Source: Pseudomaricurvus alkylphenolicus (GTDB taxonomy: Bacteria; Pseudomonadota; Gammaproteobacteria; Pseudomonadales; Cellvibrionaceae). From it: DNA of 64,000 bases. Made by a program: the position numbers and the translations under genes. The stretch lies in NCBI RefSeq assembly GCF_011683955.1, contig NZ_JAAQPI010000003.1, positions 1-64,000 on the forward strand. The letters are read 5' to 3'. This document shows positions 1 to 9,035 of the stretch, in pieces (position 1 is the stretch's first letter; each line of letters begins with the position of its first letter). Under the pieces are notes generated by a model. It had not been told where the DNA came from. It saw only the letters and a program-made list of their open reading frames with translations, and did not search any database.

Positions 1-2250
1 CGCCCCTTCGGTAACGGTGGCCGGGCCACTGATCACCGCGTAAACCGTGTCGGCCGAGGTGGTGTCTTCCGGATCATCGGTTTCACTGCCGGCATCGGTA
101 ATGGTGCCCACGCCCACCAGGTCGTTGCCCGCCGCGGCCACATTGGCGCTCAGGTTCGACAAGGTGACGTTGTAGGTTTCGTCGCCTTCTTTCAGGAAGT
201 CATCGGTGATGGCCACGGTGAGGGTGGTTTGGGTATCACCGGCACCGATCGAGCCGCTGCCGCTGTTGGCGGCGTAGTCCGCGCCGGCGATGGCGCTGTC
301 GTCGCTGGTGGCAAAGTCGAAGGTCACCGCTTCGGTGGTGGCGTGACTCAGGCTGACGGTAAAGGTGGCCGTGCCCGCGTCTTCGTTCACCGTCACGTCG
401 TTGATGCGGATGGTCGGGGCGGTGTCGTTGTCCTGGATGGTGGTCAGCTGGCTCGGGGTTTGACCGTCGGCACCGTTGGTGGTGTCGATGGCTTCAAACT
501 GACCGGTGTCTTCCACGCTTTGGATGCTGGCGGTAAAGGTGTCGTTGTCGAAGTCGGCGTCTTCGTGGGTATCAACCGTGAGTGTGGTGCTGCTGGCACC
601 ACTGCTGATGGTGACGGTCTGCGAGGTCGCGTCGTAGTCGCCCACTTCCGCGCTGCCGTTGGTAAAGACCACGGTCACATCGGTGTCGGCATTGACCGTG
701 ACCGCGTTGCCGCTGGCGTCGATCAAACTGACGGTGTAGTCGGTGGTGGTCGCCCCTTCGGTAACGGTGGCCGGGCCACTGATCACCGCGTACACGGTAT
801 CGGTGGCATTCACCGTTTCAGGATCGTCGGTCTCACTGCCGGCGTCGGTGATGGTGCCCACACCCACCAAGTCGTTGCCGGTGGCGGCCACATTGGCGCT
901 CAGGTTCGACAGAGTGACGTCGTAAGTTTCGTCGCCTTCTTTCAGGAAGTCGTCGGTGATGGCAACGGTTATCGTGGTTTCCGTATCACCGGCACCGATC
1001 GAGCCATTGCCACTGTTGGCGGTGTAGTCCGCACCGGCGGTGGCGCTGTCATCGCTGGTGGCAAAGTCGAAGGTCACCGCCTCGGTGGTGGCGTGACTGA
1101 GGCTGACGGTAAAGGTGGCCGTACCCGCGTCTTCGTTCACGGTCACATCATTGATGCGGATCGTCGGCGCCGTGTCGTTGTCCTGGATGGTGGTCAGCTG
1201 GCTCGGGGTTTGACCGTCGGCACCGTTGGTGGTGTCGATGGCTTCAAACTGACCGGTGTCTTCCACGCTCTGGATGCTGGCGGTAAAGGTCTCGTTGTCG
1301 AAGTCGGCGTCTTCGTGGGTATCCACAGTGAGCGTTGTGCTGCTAGAGCCACTGCTGATGGTCACGGTCTGCGAGGTCGCATCGTAGTCGCCCGCTTCCG
1401 CGCTGCCGTTGGTAAACACCACGGTCACATCGGTGTCGCTGTTAACAGTAACAGCATTACCAGACGCATCGATCAGACTGACGGTGTAATTGGTGGTGGT
1501 CGCCCCTTCGGTGACGGTGGCCGGGCCACTGATCACCGCGTACACGGTATCGGTGGCATTCACCGTTTCGGGATCGTCGGTCTCACTGCCGGCGTCGGTG
1601 ATAGTGCCCACGCCCACCAAGTCGTTGCCGGTGGCCGCCACATTGGCACTCAGGTTCGACAGGGTGACGGTGTAGGTTTCGTCGCCTTCTTTCAGGAAGT
1701 CATCGGTGATGGCCACGGTGAGGGTGGATTGGGTCTCACCGGCACCGATGGAACCGCTGCCGCTGTTCGCGGTGTAATCCGCACCCGCCGTAGCGCTGTC
1801 ATCGCTGGTAGCAAAGTCAAAGGTCACCGCTTCGGTGGTGGCGTGACTGAGGCTGACGGTAAAGGTGGCCGTGCCCGCGTCTTCGTTCACCGTCACATCA
1901 TTGATGCGGATTGTTGGCGCGGTGTCCTCTTCGCGAATGGTGGTAGTCTGGGTCGGCGTTTGCCCAGATGCACCATTGGTAATATCGATGGTTTCAAACT
2001 CACCGGTATCCTGAACACTTTGGATACTGGCGGTAAAGGTTTCATCGTCAAAATCTGCATCTTCAACGGTATCCACAGTAAACGTTGCACTGCTGCTACC
2101 GCTGCTGATCGTTACGGTTTGGGGCGCTGCATCGTAATCACCGGCCTCTGCTGTGCCATTGGTAAAGACGACGGTCACATCCGTATCGCTGGTAACCGTC
2201 ACAACGTTGCCACTGGCATCGATGAGGCTTACGGTATAGTCCGTGGTGGT
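1..2250 (-). repeat. Tandem 750-bp repeat units (250 aa) in the adhesin gene
   Basis: The same sequence block begins at 1, 751 and 1501, an exact 750-bp period; a more diverged copy begins at 2251. Each unit encodes one LapA-type module (from DTVYAVISGPATVTEGA) followed by a Calx-beta-like module (NDVTVNEDAGTATFTVSLS). The first copies are almost identical at DNA level, which implies recent duplication or gene conversion. The array continues past the left edge. Confidence 0.92.
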
Positions 2251-5200
2251 GTTACCTTCAACAACTGCACTTGGACCACTGATCACTGCATACACAGTGT
2301 CTGCTGCACCGGTTTCTTCTGGATCATCGGTTTCGCTACCGGCGTCGGTGATCAGCCCATTACCCGTGGCAGAGGTATTTGACGCATTGATAATGGAGGT
2401 CGCGTTCAGGGTAAATCCTTCATCACCCTCCAGCAGGAAATCATCCACAACTGGTGTGCGCACCTTGACTTCGGTATCCCCTGCGGCAATCGTGGCACTG
2501 GCAGCGTTTACCCAACTTCCGCCAACCTGAACCTGAATATTAGAAGCACCGACGGCACCATAATCCACTCCACTTCCTGTCGCTCCAGCATTCGACAAGG
2601 AAAGATCAAAGCTCACCGACTCTGCGCTCGGCGTGCTCAGACTGATGGTAAATTCTGCATAGTCCGCGTCTTCATTGACGGTAACATCGTCGATACTGAG
2701 GAGCGGGGCTTCATTACTGTCTAATACCACTGTCGTGGCCGAGCCGGTACCGATCAACGCCCCCGCACCAACAACAGAGTTAATGGTTACGGTTAAATCT
2801 TCTGCCCCTTCGAACACCTCATCGGCGATGGTCTGAAGATTAATAGTGACCTGGCTATCCGCATCGCCCGCAGGAATCACAACCGAATAGCCCAGTGGTG
2901 CAACGTAGTCGGAACCGTCAACATCACCACTGATGCTAAAGCTGATCACAACATTTTCGCTGGCGACCGAAGTCTGACTGAAGGTAAAAGTGGCTTGATT
3001 GCCTTCAATAACCGCTTCGTCCGTGGCGACACTGACATACAGAGTGTCGTCATTGTCCCCGATAAACCCATGAGCGGATACGCCACCAACACTTAGTGAC
3101 AGGGCCTCTGTATCTTCATCCAGCACATCATCGATGGTCGGCAAAAGCACCTGAAATGAACTGACGCCTTCAGGCACCGTAAGCTGAGTACCCGCGCCAT
3201 TCAAAGTCACACCGTTGGTAAAACTGATGCTGCCAAGATCATAGTCAGAATTGACGGTCGAAATATTTGCAACGGAAAACGCGTACTGCTCGGCCTCCTG
3301 TGTGGCTTGACTCAATGTAACGCTGAAGCTGAGGGTGTTGCCTTCCGTCTGGAAATCACCAGAGACACTTTGTACGCCAGGCGCCGGAAAATCATTATCA
3401 ATGACAGAGGCGGTAACGGAATCGACAGGAAGACCGTCAAAATTAGGATCATCGCTCTCGACTGTACCCGTAATTGCAGAAACGTGGTTACCCTCGATCA
3501 CTACATCATCAAACGCCCTGACGGTAATGCGCTGACTCTGATCCCAATCGTCGGGTGTAAAAGTCACCCGATGCGGTTGACCGACACCACTGCCCAAATC
3601 ACTTTGAGCATCCGGCTGCAGGGTCACGGTAACGTTTTCTTCAGGACGAGCGGTCAGAACCACAACCAGATCGTCTCTGGCGCCGTCTTCAGAGACGGTG
3701 GTACTGCCACCCGTTTCAATCAGCCTGACACCCGCTTGGTCGTTGTCCTGAATTTCAACAATACCCGTGCCGTTGGTCACCACCAGATCTTCAAAACCAC
3801 CGCCGCTGGTGCCTGTGATGGTCACCTGTGCGGTCTCGGTATTTTCAATTCGGAAGTCGTCAAAGGTGTCGATGCCAAAGCTGACGCTGGTAGCGCCGGC
3901 CGGAATAACCACCTCCCGTGTCACTGCCTCAAGGTCACCGTCATCGGTGGTGATATGCCCGATCACAACGGTCACGGTCAGATCTGTAGCAGGCGGATGA
4001 CTGACGGTAAGAACGCAAACCGCCGTTTCTCCCTCCACTACCGGGCCTTCACCCGTCATGGTCAGGGTCGCGCTTTCCGTAGGCCCTGCGTCCAGAATGG
4101 TGGTTTCAATTGCCTCACCCAGTGCGACATTTTCGAAGCCGCCACCGCTACTGCCTTGTAGCGAAATCGAGAAAATCTCGCCGCTGTCGACATAGATATC
4201 ATCCAATGTATCAACACTGAAATTGGCGCTGGTGGTACCCGCTGCAATTAAGATCTGTTGCGTGACGGGGGTAATATCTCCATCGTCTGTGGTGATGTGA
4301 CCGACTTGAATTTCGACCAGCAGATCCGAGACAGGTGCCTTATCGACGCTGACGGTGTAGTTGGCAGTATCTCCTTCGTCCACCGAAGCATCCCCGGCAA
4401 GCGTGATGGTGGCCGTATCTTCGGGACCAGGGGTCGCGTCGCTGCCAATTTGATCAAGGATTGTGGTTACAACCGAGGTATCACCCAGAACCAGGTTCTC
4501 GAAACCGCCACCTGAGCTGCTATCAATACTGATCCGGAAGTCGCGATTGTCATTGTCGTAGGCATTATCGAGTGTTTCGACCTGGAAAGAGACGGACGTC
4601 TCACCGGGATTGAGAACAAAGGTTTCGTTGACCGGCACCAGGTCACCGTTGTCCGCGGTAATAAAACCGGTGACGATACTGACGCTCAACGGCGTTGCAA
4701 CGGGATGCTCGACACTGAGGGTATAGTTGGCGGATTCGCCTTCTACGACACTGGTGTCACCACTGATATTGAGAACAACTTCATCACCTTCACCCTGGTC
4801 AATGATAGTGGTGTTGACGGGTTCGGCTGGCAGTTGTATCGCTTCATAGCCACCACCGCTGGACCCAACGACCGCAACGGAAAACTCTTCGCCGCCATCG
4901 GCATAAACGTCATTGAAGGTTTCAACGCTGAAATCGACGCTGGTACTGCCCGCCGGCAGTGTTACCTGCCGGGTGACTGCGCTGACGTCGCCATCGTCCG
5001 TGGTGATGTGGCCAATAACGATTTCGAGCACCAGATCTTGTGCCGGTGCCGGTCCCGCAGTGATGGTATATACCGCGGAATCTCCCTCGTTGACCGTTTC
5101 TGCACCCGCCAGGGAAATGACGGCGGTATCTTCCACGCCAGGTGTCGCGTCACTGCCCACCTGGTCCACGATGGTGGTTAAGACCCGGGGTTCCGCCACC

Positions 5201-8200
5201 TCGGTATTTTCAAAACCACCACCATCGACGGTAGTAATTTGCAGATCAAATTGACGCTCAGTGTTGTCATAGGCGTTATCCAATGTTTCAACACTGAAGC
5301 TGACTGAAGTCTCGCCGGCGGCAATCACAAACGTATCGTTAACCGCTACCAGATCACCATTGTCGGCGGTGATAAATCCGGTCACCACAGAAATTTGCAG
5401 ATCGCTGGCTGGAGCCTTGTCCACACTCAGTGTGTAGCTGGCACTTTCACCCTCTACGACCTCGACATCCCCGGTAATAGATACATAAGCGGTATCCTCT
5501 TCTCCCGCAGGCGCATCGCTTCCGGTCTGGTCCAGAATCGTTGTGACCACCGGTTCGGGGTCCAGAGCAACCGCTTCGAACCCGCCGCCACTGAAGCTCT
5601 GCAGGCTGACGTTAAACTGCTCGCCGCTGTCAGTGTAGGCATCATCTAACGTCTCGACAGAGAAACTGACTTCATTTTGGCCCGCCGGAATGGTTACCTG
5701 CTGTACCACCGCGTTGATGTCGCCGTCGCTCGTCGTTAGATGCCCAACAACGACATCCACCACAAGATCAATGGCGGGAACTGGTGTCACTGAGAGCGTA
5801 TAACTGGCAGCTTCCCCTTCAACCACCTGGGTGTCGCCGCTCAGGGACACCACGGCGGTATCCTCTTCCCCGGCGATGGCATCACTACCCACCTGATCGA
5901 GAATGGTAGTGACCTGCGTGGCGGTACCCACACTGAGTTGTTCGAATCCGCCTCCGGTCACCTCGGTAATGGTGACATCGAACTGACGCGCGTCATTATC
6001 GTAGGCGTTGTCCAGGGTTTGGATTTCGAAACTGACGGAGGTTTCCCCCGCGGGAATGACAAAGGTCTCATTGACCGGTATCAGATCACCGTTGTCCGCG
6101 GTAATAAAGCCGGTGACTACGGACACGTTCAAGTCTGTCGCTGCAACCTGGTCGACGGTCAGGGTGTAGCTCGCATTCTCGCCTTCGACAACCGTTTCGG
6201 AACCGCCGATGCTGACTGTAGCCCTATCTTCCTCACCGGCGATCGCATCACTGCCGACCTGATCAAGGATCGTGGTCTCAACCGAATCGTTGCCCACCTC
6301 AAGGGCCTCAAAGCCACCCCCGTTGACAGATTCAATTGAGACCGAAAAACGCTCTCCGCTGTCGGCGTAGGCATCGTCGAGCGTACTGACAGTGAAGTTG
6401 ATCTCGGTCTGCCCGGCGGGCAGGGTAACCTGTTGCACCAGCGCCGATAGGTCACCTTCGTCCGTGGTGATGTGACCAACCACCACATCGATCTGAATAT
6501 CGGTTTGCGGAGCAAGATCAACGCTGAGCGTATAGTTCGCGCTCTCGCCTTCAACGACCTCAGCATCGCCGCTCAGAGTCAGGGTGGCCGTATCTTCGAC
6601 ACCGGCAATGGCATCACTTCCGATTTGATCCAGTATTGCAGTGGTTGTGGTTGCGCCACTGAAGTCGACGTTTTCAAAACCGCCACCGGTACTGCCCTGC
6701 ACCCTTACTTCAAATTGTTCTCCCGAATCCGCATAAGCGTCATCCAGAGTAGCCACGGTAAAATCAGCACTGGTGGTGCCTGCGGCAATGGTGATCTGAA
6801 CACTCACAGGCACCAGATCGCCATCGTCCGTTGTTACATGGCCGGTGACCACATCCAAAAGCAGATCGGTGACGGGGGCCAGATCAACGCTAAGGGTGTA
6901 GCTGGCCGTTTCCCCTTCAACCACTGTTGCGTCTCCGGTGAGACTGATGGTTGCCGTATCTTCGGCACCGGGTTCGGCATCACTGCCTACCTGGTCCACA
7001 ATCGTCGTGGTGATAACATCGTTGTCCACAACGACGTTTTCAAAACCACCACCGCTGGTGTTTGCCAGAGTGACATTGAATTCACGGCCGGAATCGGCGT
7101 AGGCGTTATCCAGTGTCTCGACCTCAAAGCTGACCGAAGTCTCCCCGGCTGGAATCACAAAGCTCTGGTTAACAGGGACTAAATCGCCCTCGTCACTGCT
7201 GATAAATCCGGTGGTAACCCCTACGGTAAGGTCCGTTGCTGTGGGCAGATCAACGCTGATGGTATAGGTGGCGTTTTCGCCCTCGACCACTTCCGCATCG
7301 CCGCTGAGCGTCACCGTCGCGGTGTCTTCCGGACCCGGTTCGGCATCGCTTCCGGTCTGATCGAGAATGGTGGTCGTCACCGGGTCTGTGTTCAGTTCGA
7401 TGGCTTCGTAGCCACCGCCAATGGAGTCACCGGTTAAGGCAACCGTAAAGGTTTCACCACTATCGGCGTAGGCATCATCACTGGTATTAACCACAAAGGT
7501 GATGCTGGCCTGGCCTGCGGGCAGCACCACTTGCTGTACAACAGGCACAAGATCATCATCGTCTGTGCTAACGTGTGCGACGACGACATCAACGGTCAGA
7601 TCTTCGCCGGGCACAGGATCTGCGCTTAGGGTGTAGGTAGCGGCTTCCCCTTCAACCACGGATTCGACGCCACTCAGGGTAATGATGGCAGTATCTTCCG
7701 GTCCGGGTTCGGCATCACTGCCAACCTGATCGACGATGGTGGTTGCCACCGTGCCGTTATCAATGACCAGATTTTCGAAACCACCGATGCCGGTAGCGGC
7801 AATGCTGATATCAAACTGCCTGGCGTCATTATCGTAGGCGTTGTCCAGTGTCTGGACGGTAAACGAGATGCTGGTTTCTCCAGCGGGAATGATCAGGGTT
7901 TCGTTAACCGGGATCAGATCACCATCGGCAGCGGTAATAAATCCGGTCACGATTTCAATTGTGAGATCTTCGCCTGCCGGATGGTCAAGACTCAGGGTAT
8001 AGCTCGCGGCTTCCCCTTCCACCACTTCGTCCTGTCCAGTCAGGGTGAGAGTCGCGGTATCGTCTTCTTCATTGCCTGCATCATCAATGATGGTGACATC
8101 GACGAAGCGAGCGTTGCTGTCGATCAAAATGGCGCCGCCATCGCCGCGCTCAACAGCTTCAATGGTGATGGTAAAACCGCGGGATTCGTCAAGATAGACG

Positions 8201-8973
8201 TTATCGATGGAGTTGATAGGGAACTGCGCCGTATCGAGGCCGGCCGGTAGTGTTACGCTGGAGACGCCAGCGAAATCGGTGCCATCCTGAGCCACACCAC
8301 TGTATGAAAAATAAACAGTAACTTCTGCGTCGACGCCGAAATTCAGGTTCAACTGAAACAGGCCGCTTTCACCTTCCAGAATTTCAGTGGTACCCGTTAG
8401 CCCCACCGCGGGCACACTGCTGCCACTGAAGTCGTCGGTGGTTTCAGTGCTGGCTGCCAGACCGTCGGTTTCAAATCCACTGGTAGGCGTCACCCTATCC
8501 GCCGTCAACTCAATACGGATTCCGGGAGTACCGGCACCACCCTCGGCACCACCGCCCTCACCGGCAGCAGGCGCTGGCAGCAATTCGTTAAGATCACCGC
8601 CGGCCTCCAGGGCCTCGGCAATTTTATCAAAATCGATGATCTCTTCTGGTTGGTCAGGCTGTGTGCTTTGCTGAATATCTTCGAGCAGCTGGAAAAGCTG
8701 TTGGTCCAGGGTCAATTGCTGATCCTGGCCGAGGGAAATCACTTTGCCATTGGTGAGTTTGAGCACAACCACACTGGCGGAGCCAGTCTGGAGGATGTCG
8801 TTTTCTCGCAAATGGTCGCCAACCGCCAGCGTGCGCGCTCCTTCCCCGGTCTTGGACACCGCCTCTCCCTGAGACGAAACGATCAGTCCGACCACGTTGG
8901 AACTGCCCTCATTCTGGGCGACAGCTTTTTGACCATCAACGAATTGCTGATTGAGTTTTACGTCATCTGCCAT
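1..8973 (-). CDS. Giant LapA-type RTX/Calx-beta biofilm adhesin, C-terminus beyond window
   Basis: An uninterrupted minus-strand frame of 2991 codons starts at ATG 8973 and runs off the left edge, so the C-terminus (expected RTX and secretion signal) is not seen. Residues ~25-95 resemble a LapA retention module (VVGLIVSSQGEAV, LAVGDHLRENDILQTGS, NGKVISLGQDQQL). PAAG at residues 135-138 matches the dialanine site cut by LapG-type proteases. Next comes a Gly-rich linker, then ~12 Calx-beta-like modules of ~122 residues, a divergent stretch, and near-identical 250-residue modules to the edge. The protein is acidic and Thr/Ser/Asp-rich with almost no Cys, typical of large Ca-binding adhesins. Upstream are its probable secretion genes. 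I infer an outer-membrane-anchored adhesin released by proteolysis when cyclic-di-GMP falls, as for LapA; LapD and LapG are not in the window. Long open frames on the other strand here are shadows of the repeats. Confidence 0.93.
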   Translation of the reverse strand, partial: MADDVKLNQQFVDGQKAVAQNEGSSNVVGLIVSSQGEAVSKTGEGARTLAVGDHLRENDILQTGSASVVVLKLTNGKVISLGQDQQLTLDQQLFQLLEDIQQSTQPDQPEEIIDFDKIAEALEAGGDLNELLPAPAAGEGGGAEGGAGTPGIRIELTADRVTPTSGFETDGLAASTETTDDFSGSSVPAVGLTGTTEILEGESGLFQLNLNFGVDAEVTVYFSYSGVAQDGTDFAGVSSVTLPAGLDTAQFPINSIDNVYLDESRGFTITIEAVERGDGGAILIDSNARFVDVTIIDDAGNEEDDTATLTLTGQDEVVEGEAASYTLSLDHPAGEDLTIEIVTGFITAADGDLIPVNETLIIPAGETSISFTVQTLDNAYDNDARQFDISIAATGIGGFENLVIDNGTVATTIVDQVGSDAEPGPEDTAIITLSGVESVVEGEAATYTLSADPVPGEDLTVDVVVAHVSTDDDDLVPVVQQVVLPAGQASITFVVNTSDDAYADSGETFTVALTGDSIGGGYEAIELNTDPVTTTILDQTGSDAEPGPEDTATVTLSGDAEVVEGENATYTISVDLPTATDLTVGVTTGFISSDEGDLVPVNQSFVIPAGETSVSFEVETLDNAYADSGREFNVTLANTSGGGFENVVVDNDVITTTIVDQVGSDAEPGAEDTATISLTGDATVVEGETASYTLSVDLAPVTDLLLDVVTGHVTTDDGDLVPVSVQITIAAGTTSADFTVATLDDAYADSGEQFEVRVQGSTGGGFENVDFSGATTTTAILDQIGSDAIAGVEDTATLTLSGDAEVVEGESANYTLSVDLAPQTDIQIDVVVGHITTDEGDLSALVQQVTLPAGQTEINFTVSTLDDAYADSGERFSVSIESVNGGGFEALEVGNDSVETTILDQVGSDAIAGEEDRATVSIGGSETVVEGENASYTLTVDQVAATDLNVSVVTGFITADNGDLIPVNETFVIPAGETSVSFEIQTLDNAYDNDARQFDVTITEVTGGGFEQLSVGTATQVTTILDQVGSDAIAGEEDTAVVSLSGDTQVVEGEAASYTLSVTPVPAIDLVVDVVVGHLTTSDGDINAVVQQVTIPAGQNEVSFSVETLDDAYTDSGEQFNVSLQSFSGGGFEAVALDPEPVVTTILDQTGSDAPAGEEDTAYVSITGDVEVVEGESASYTLSVDKAPASDLQISVVTGFITADNGDLVAVNDTFVIAAGETSVSFSVETLDNAYDNTERQFDLQITTVDGGGFENTEVAEPRVLTTIVDQVGSDATPGVEDTAVISLAGAETVNEGDSAVYTITAGPAPAQDLVLEIVIGHITTDDGDVSAVTRQVTLPAGSTSVDFSVETFNDVYADGGEEFSVAVVGSSGGGYEAIQLPAEPVNTTIIDQGEGDEVVLNISGDTSVVEGESANYTLSVEHPVATPLSVSIVTGFITADNGDLVPVNETFVLNPGETSVSFQVETLDNAYDNDNRDFRISIDSSSGGGFENLVLGDTSVVTTILDQIGSDATPGPEDTATITLAGDASVDEGDTANYTVSVDKAPVSDLLVEIQVGHITTDDGDITPVTQQILIAAGTTSANFSVDTLDDIYVDSGEIFSISLQGSSGGGFENVALGEAIETTILDAGPTESATLTMTGEGPVVEGETAVCVLTVSHPPATDLTVTVVIGHITTDDGDLEAVTREVVIPAGATSVSFGIDTFDDFRIENTETAQVTITGTSGGGFEDLVVTNGTGIVEIQDNDQAGVRLIETGGSTTVSEDGARDDLVVVLTARPEENVTVTLQPDAQSDLGSGVGQPHRVTFTPDDWDQSQRITVRAFDDVVIEGNHVSAITGTVESDDPNFDGLPVDSVTASVIDNDFPAPGVQSVSGDFQTEGNTLSFSVTLSQATQEAEQYAFSVANISTVNSDYDLGSISFTNGVTLNGAGTQLTVPEGVSSFQVLLPTIDDVLDEDTEALSLSVGGVSAHGFIGDNDDTLYVSVATDEAVIEGNQATFTFSQTSVASENVVISFSISGDVDGSDYVAPLGYSVVIPAGDADSQVTINLQTIADEVFEGAEDLTVTINSVVGAGALIGTGSATTVVLDSNEAPLLSIDDVTVNEDADYAEFTISLSTPSAESVSFDLSLSNAGATGSGVDYGAVGASNIQVQVGGSWVNAASATIAAGDTEVKVRTPVVDDFLLEGDEGFTLNATSIINASNTSATGNGLITDAGSETDDPEETGAADTVYAVISGPSAVVEGNTTTDYTVSLIDASGNVVTVTSDTDVTVVFTNGTAEAGDYDAAPQTVTISSGSSSATFTVDTVEDADFDDETFTASIQSVQDTGEFETIDITNGASGQTPTQTTTIREEDTAPTIRINDVTVNEDAGTATFTVSLSHATTEAVTFDFATSDDSATAGADYTANSGSGSIGAGETQSTLTVAITDDFLKEGDETYTVTLSNLSANVAATGNDLVGVGTITDAGSETDDPETVNATDTVYAVISGPATVTEGATTTNYTVSLIDASGNAVTVNSDTDVTVVFTNGSAEAGDYDATSQTVTISSGSSSTTLTVDTHEDADFDNETFTASIQSVEDTGQFEAIDTTNGADGQTPSQLTTIQDNDTAPTIRINDVTVNEDAGTATFTVSLSHATTEAVTFDFATSDDSATAGADYTANSGNGSIGAGDTETTITVAITDDFLKEGDETYDVTLSNLSANVAATGNDLVGVGTITDAGSETDDPETVNATDTVYAVISGPATVTEGATTTDYTVSLIDASGNAVTVNADTDVTVVFTNGSAEVGDYDATSQTVTISSGASSTTLTVDTHEDADFDNDTFTASIQSVEDTGQFEAIDTTNGADGQTPSQLTTIQDNDTAPTIRINDVTVNEDAGTATFTVSLSHATTEAVTFDFATSDDSAIAGADYAANSGSGSIGAGDTQTTLTVAITDDFLKEGDETYNVTLSNLSANVAAAGNDLVGVGTITDAGSETDDPEDTTSADTVYAVISGPATVTEGA
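3745..8060 (-). repeat. Array of about 12 Calx-beta-like modules of ~366 bp
   Basis: The recurring motif VVEGExAxYTLSV starts each module, and each ends in an ILDQxGSDA-type linker. Spacing of the linker codons is 366-369 bp (for example near 7711, 7342, 6976, 6610, 6244, 5878, 5512). Two subtypes can be told apart: A (FITADNGDLVPVNETF ... LDNAYDN) and B (GHVTTDDGDL ... TLDDAYADSGE). They mostly alternate. The copies have diverged more than the 750-bp units. Boundaries are approximate. Confidence 0.85.
8560..8571 (-). other. Candidate LapG periplasmic protease cleavage motif (PAAG) in the adhesin
   Basis: Codons for Pro135-Ala136-Ala137-Gly138 lie between the retention module and the first extracellular repeat. 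LapG-family proteases cut between two alanines in a (T/A/P)AA(G/V) context, at about residue 108 in Pseudomonas LapA, so sequence and position both fit. Cleavage itself is inference. Confidence 0.6.
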
Positions 8974-9000
8974 ATTAACAACACCTAAGTGAAAGTCCCT

Positions 9001-9028
9001 ATAAACACAAAAGCCGCCCGTAGGCGGC
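9001..9028 (-). terminator. Rho-independent terminator between tolC-like gene and adhesin gene
   Basis: On the minus strand GCCGCC-TACG-GGCGGC forms a perfect 6-bp GC stem with a 4-base loop, followed by TTTTGTGTTT. It lies just after the stop of the TolC-like gene and 28 bp before the adhesin start. This suggests the secretion genes and the adhesin are at least partly separate transcripts, or that the hairpin attenuates read-through. Confidence 0.75.
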
Positions 9029-9035
9029 ATTGGCT

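Noticed and set aside
229-2382. 717-codon open frame on the plus strand
   Set aside because: It lies on the complementary strand of the adhesin repeats. The minus strand encodes a coherent series of Calx-beta modules from ATG 8973 and the plus frame has no domain; repeats keep the shadow open.
3307-7182. Several plus-strand frames of 80-284 codons inside the adhesin gene
   Set aside because: Same cause: antisense shadows of the 366-bp modules, without ribosome binding sites or recognisable families.
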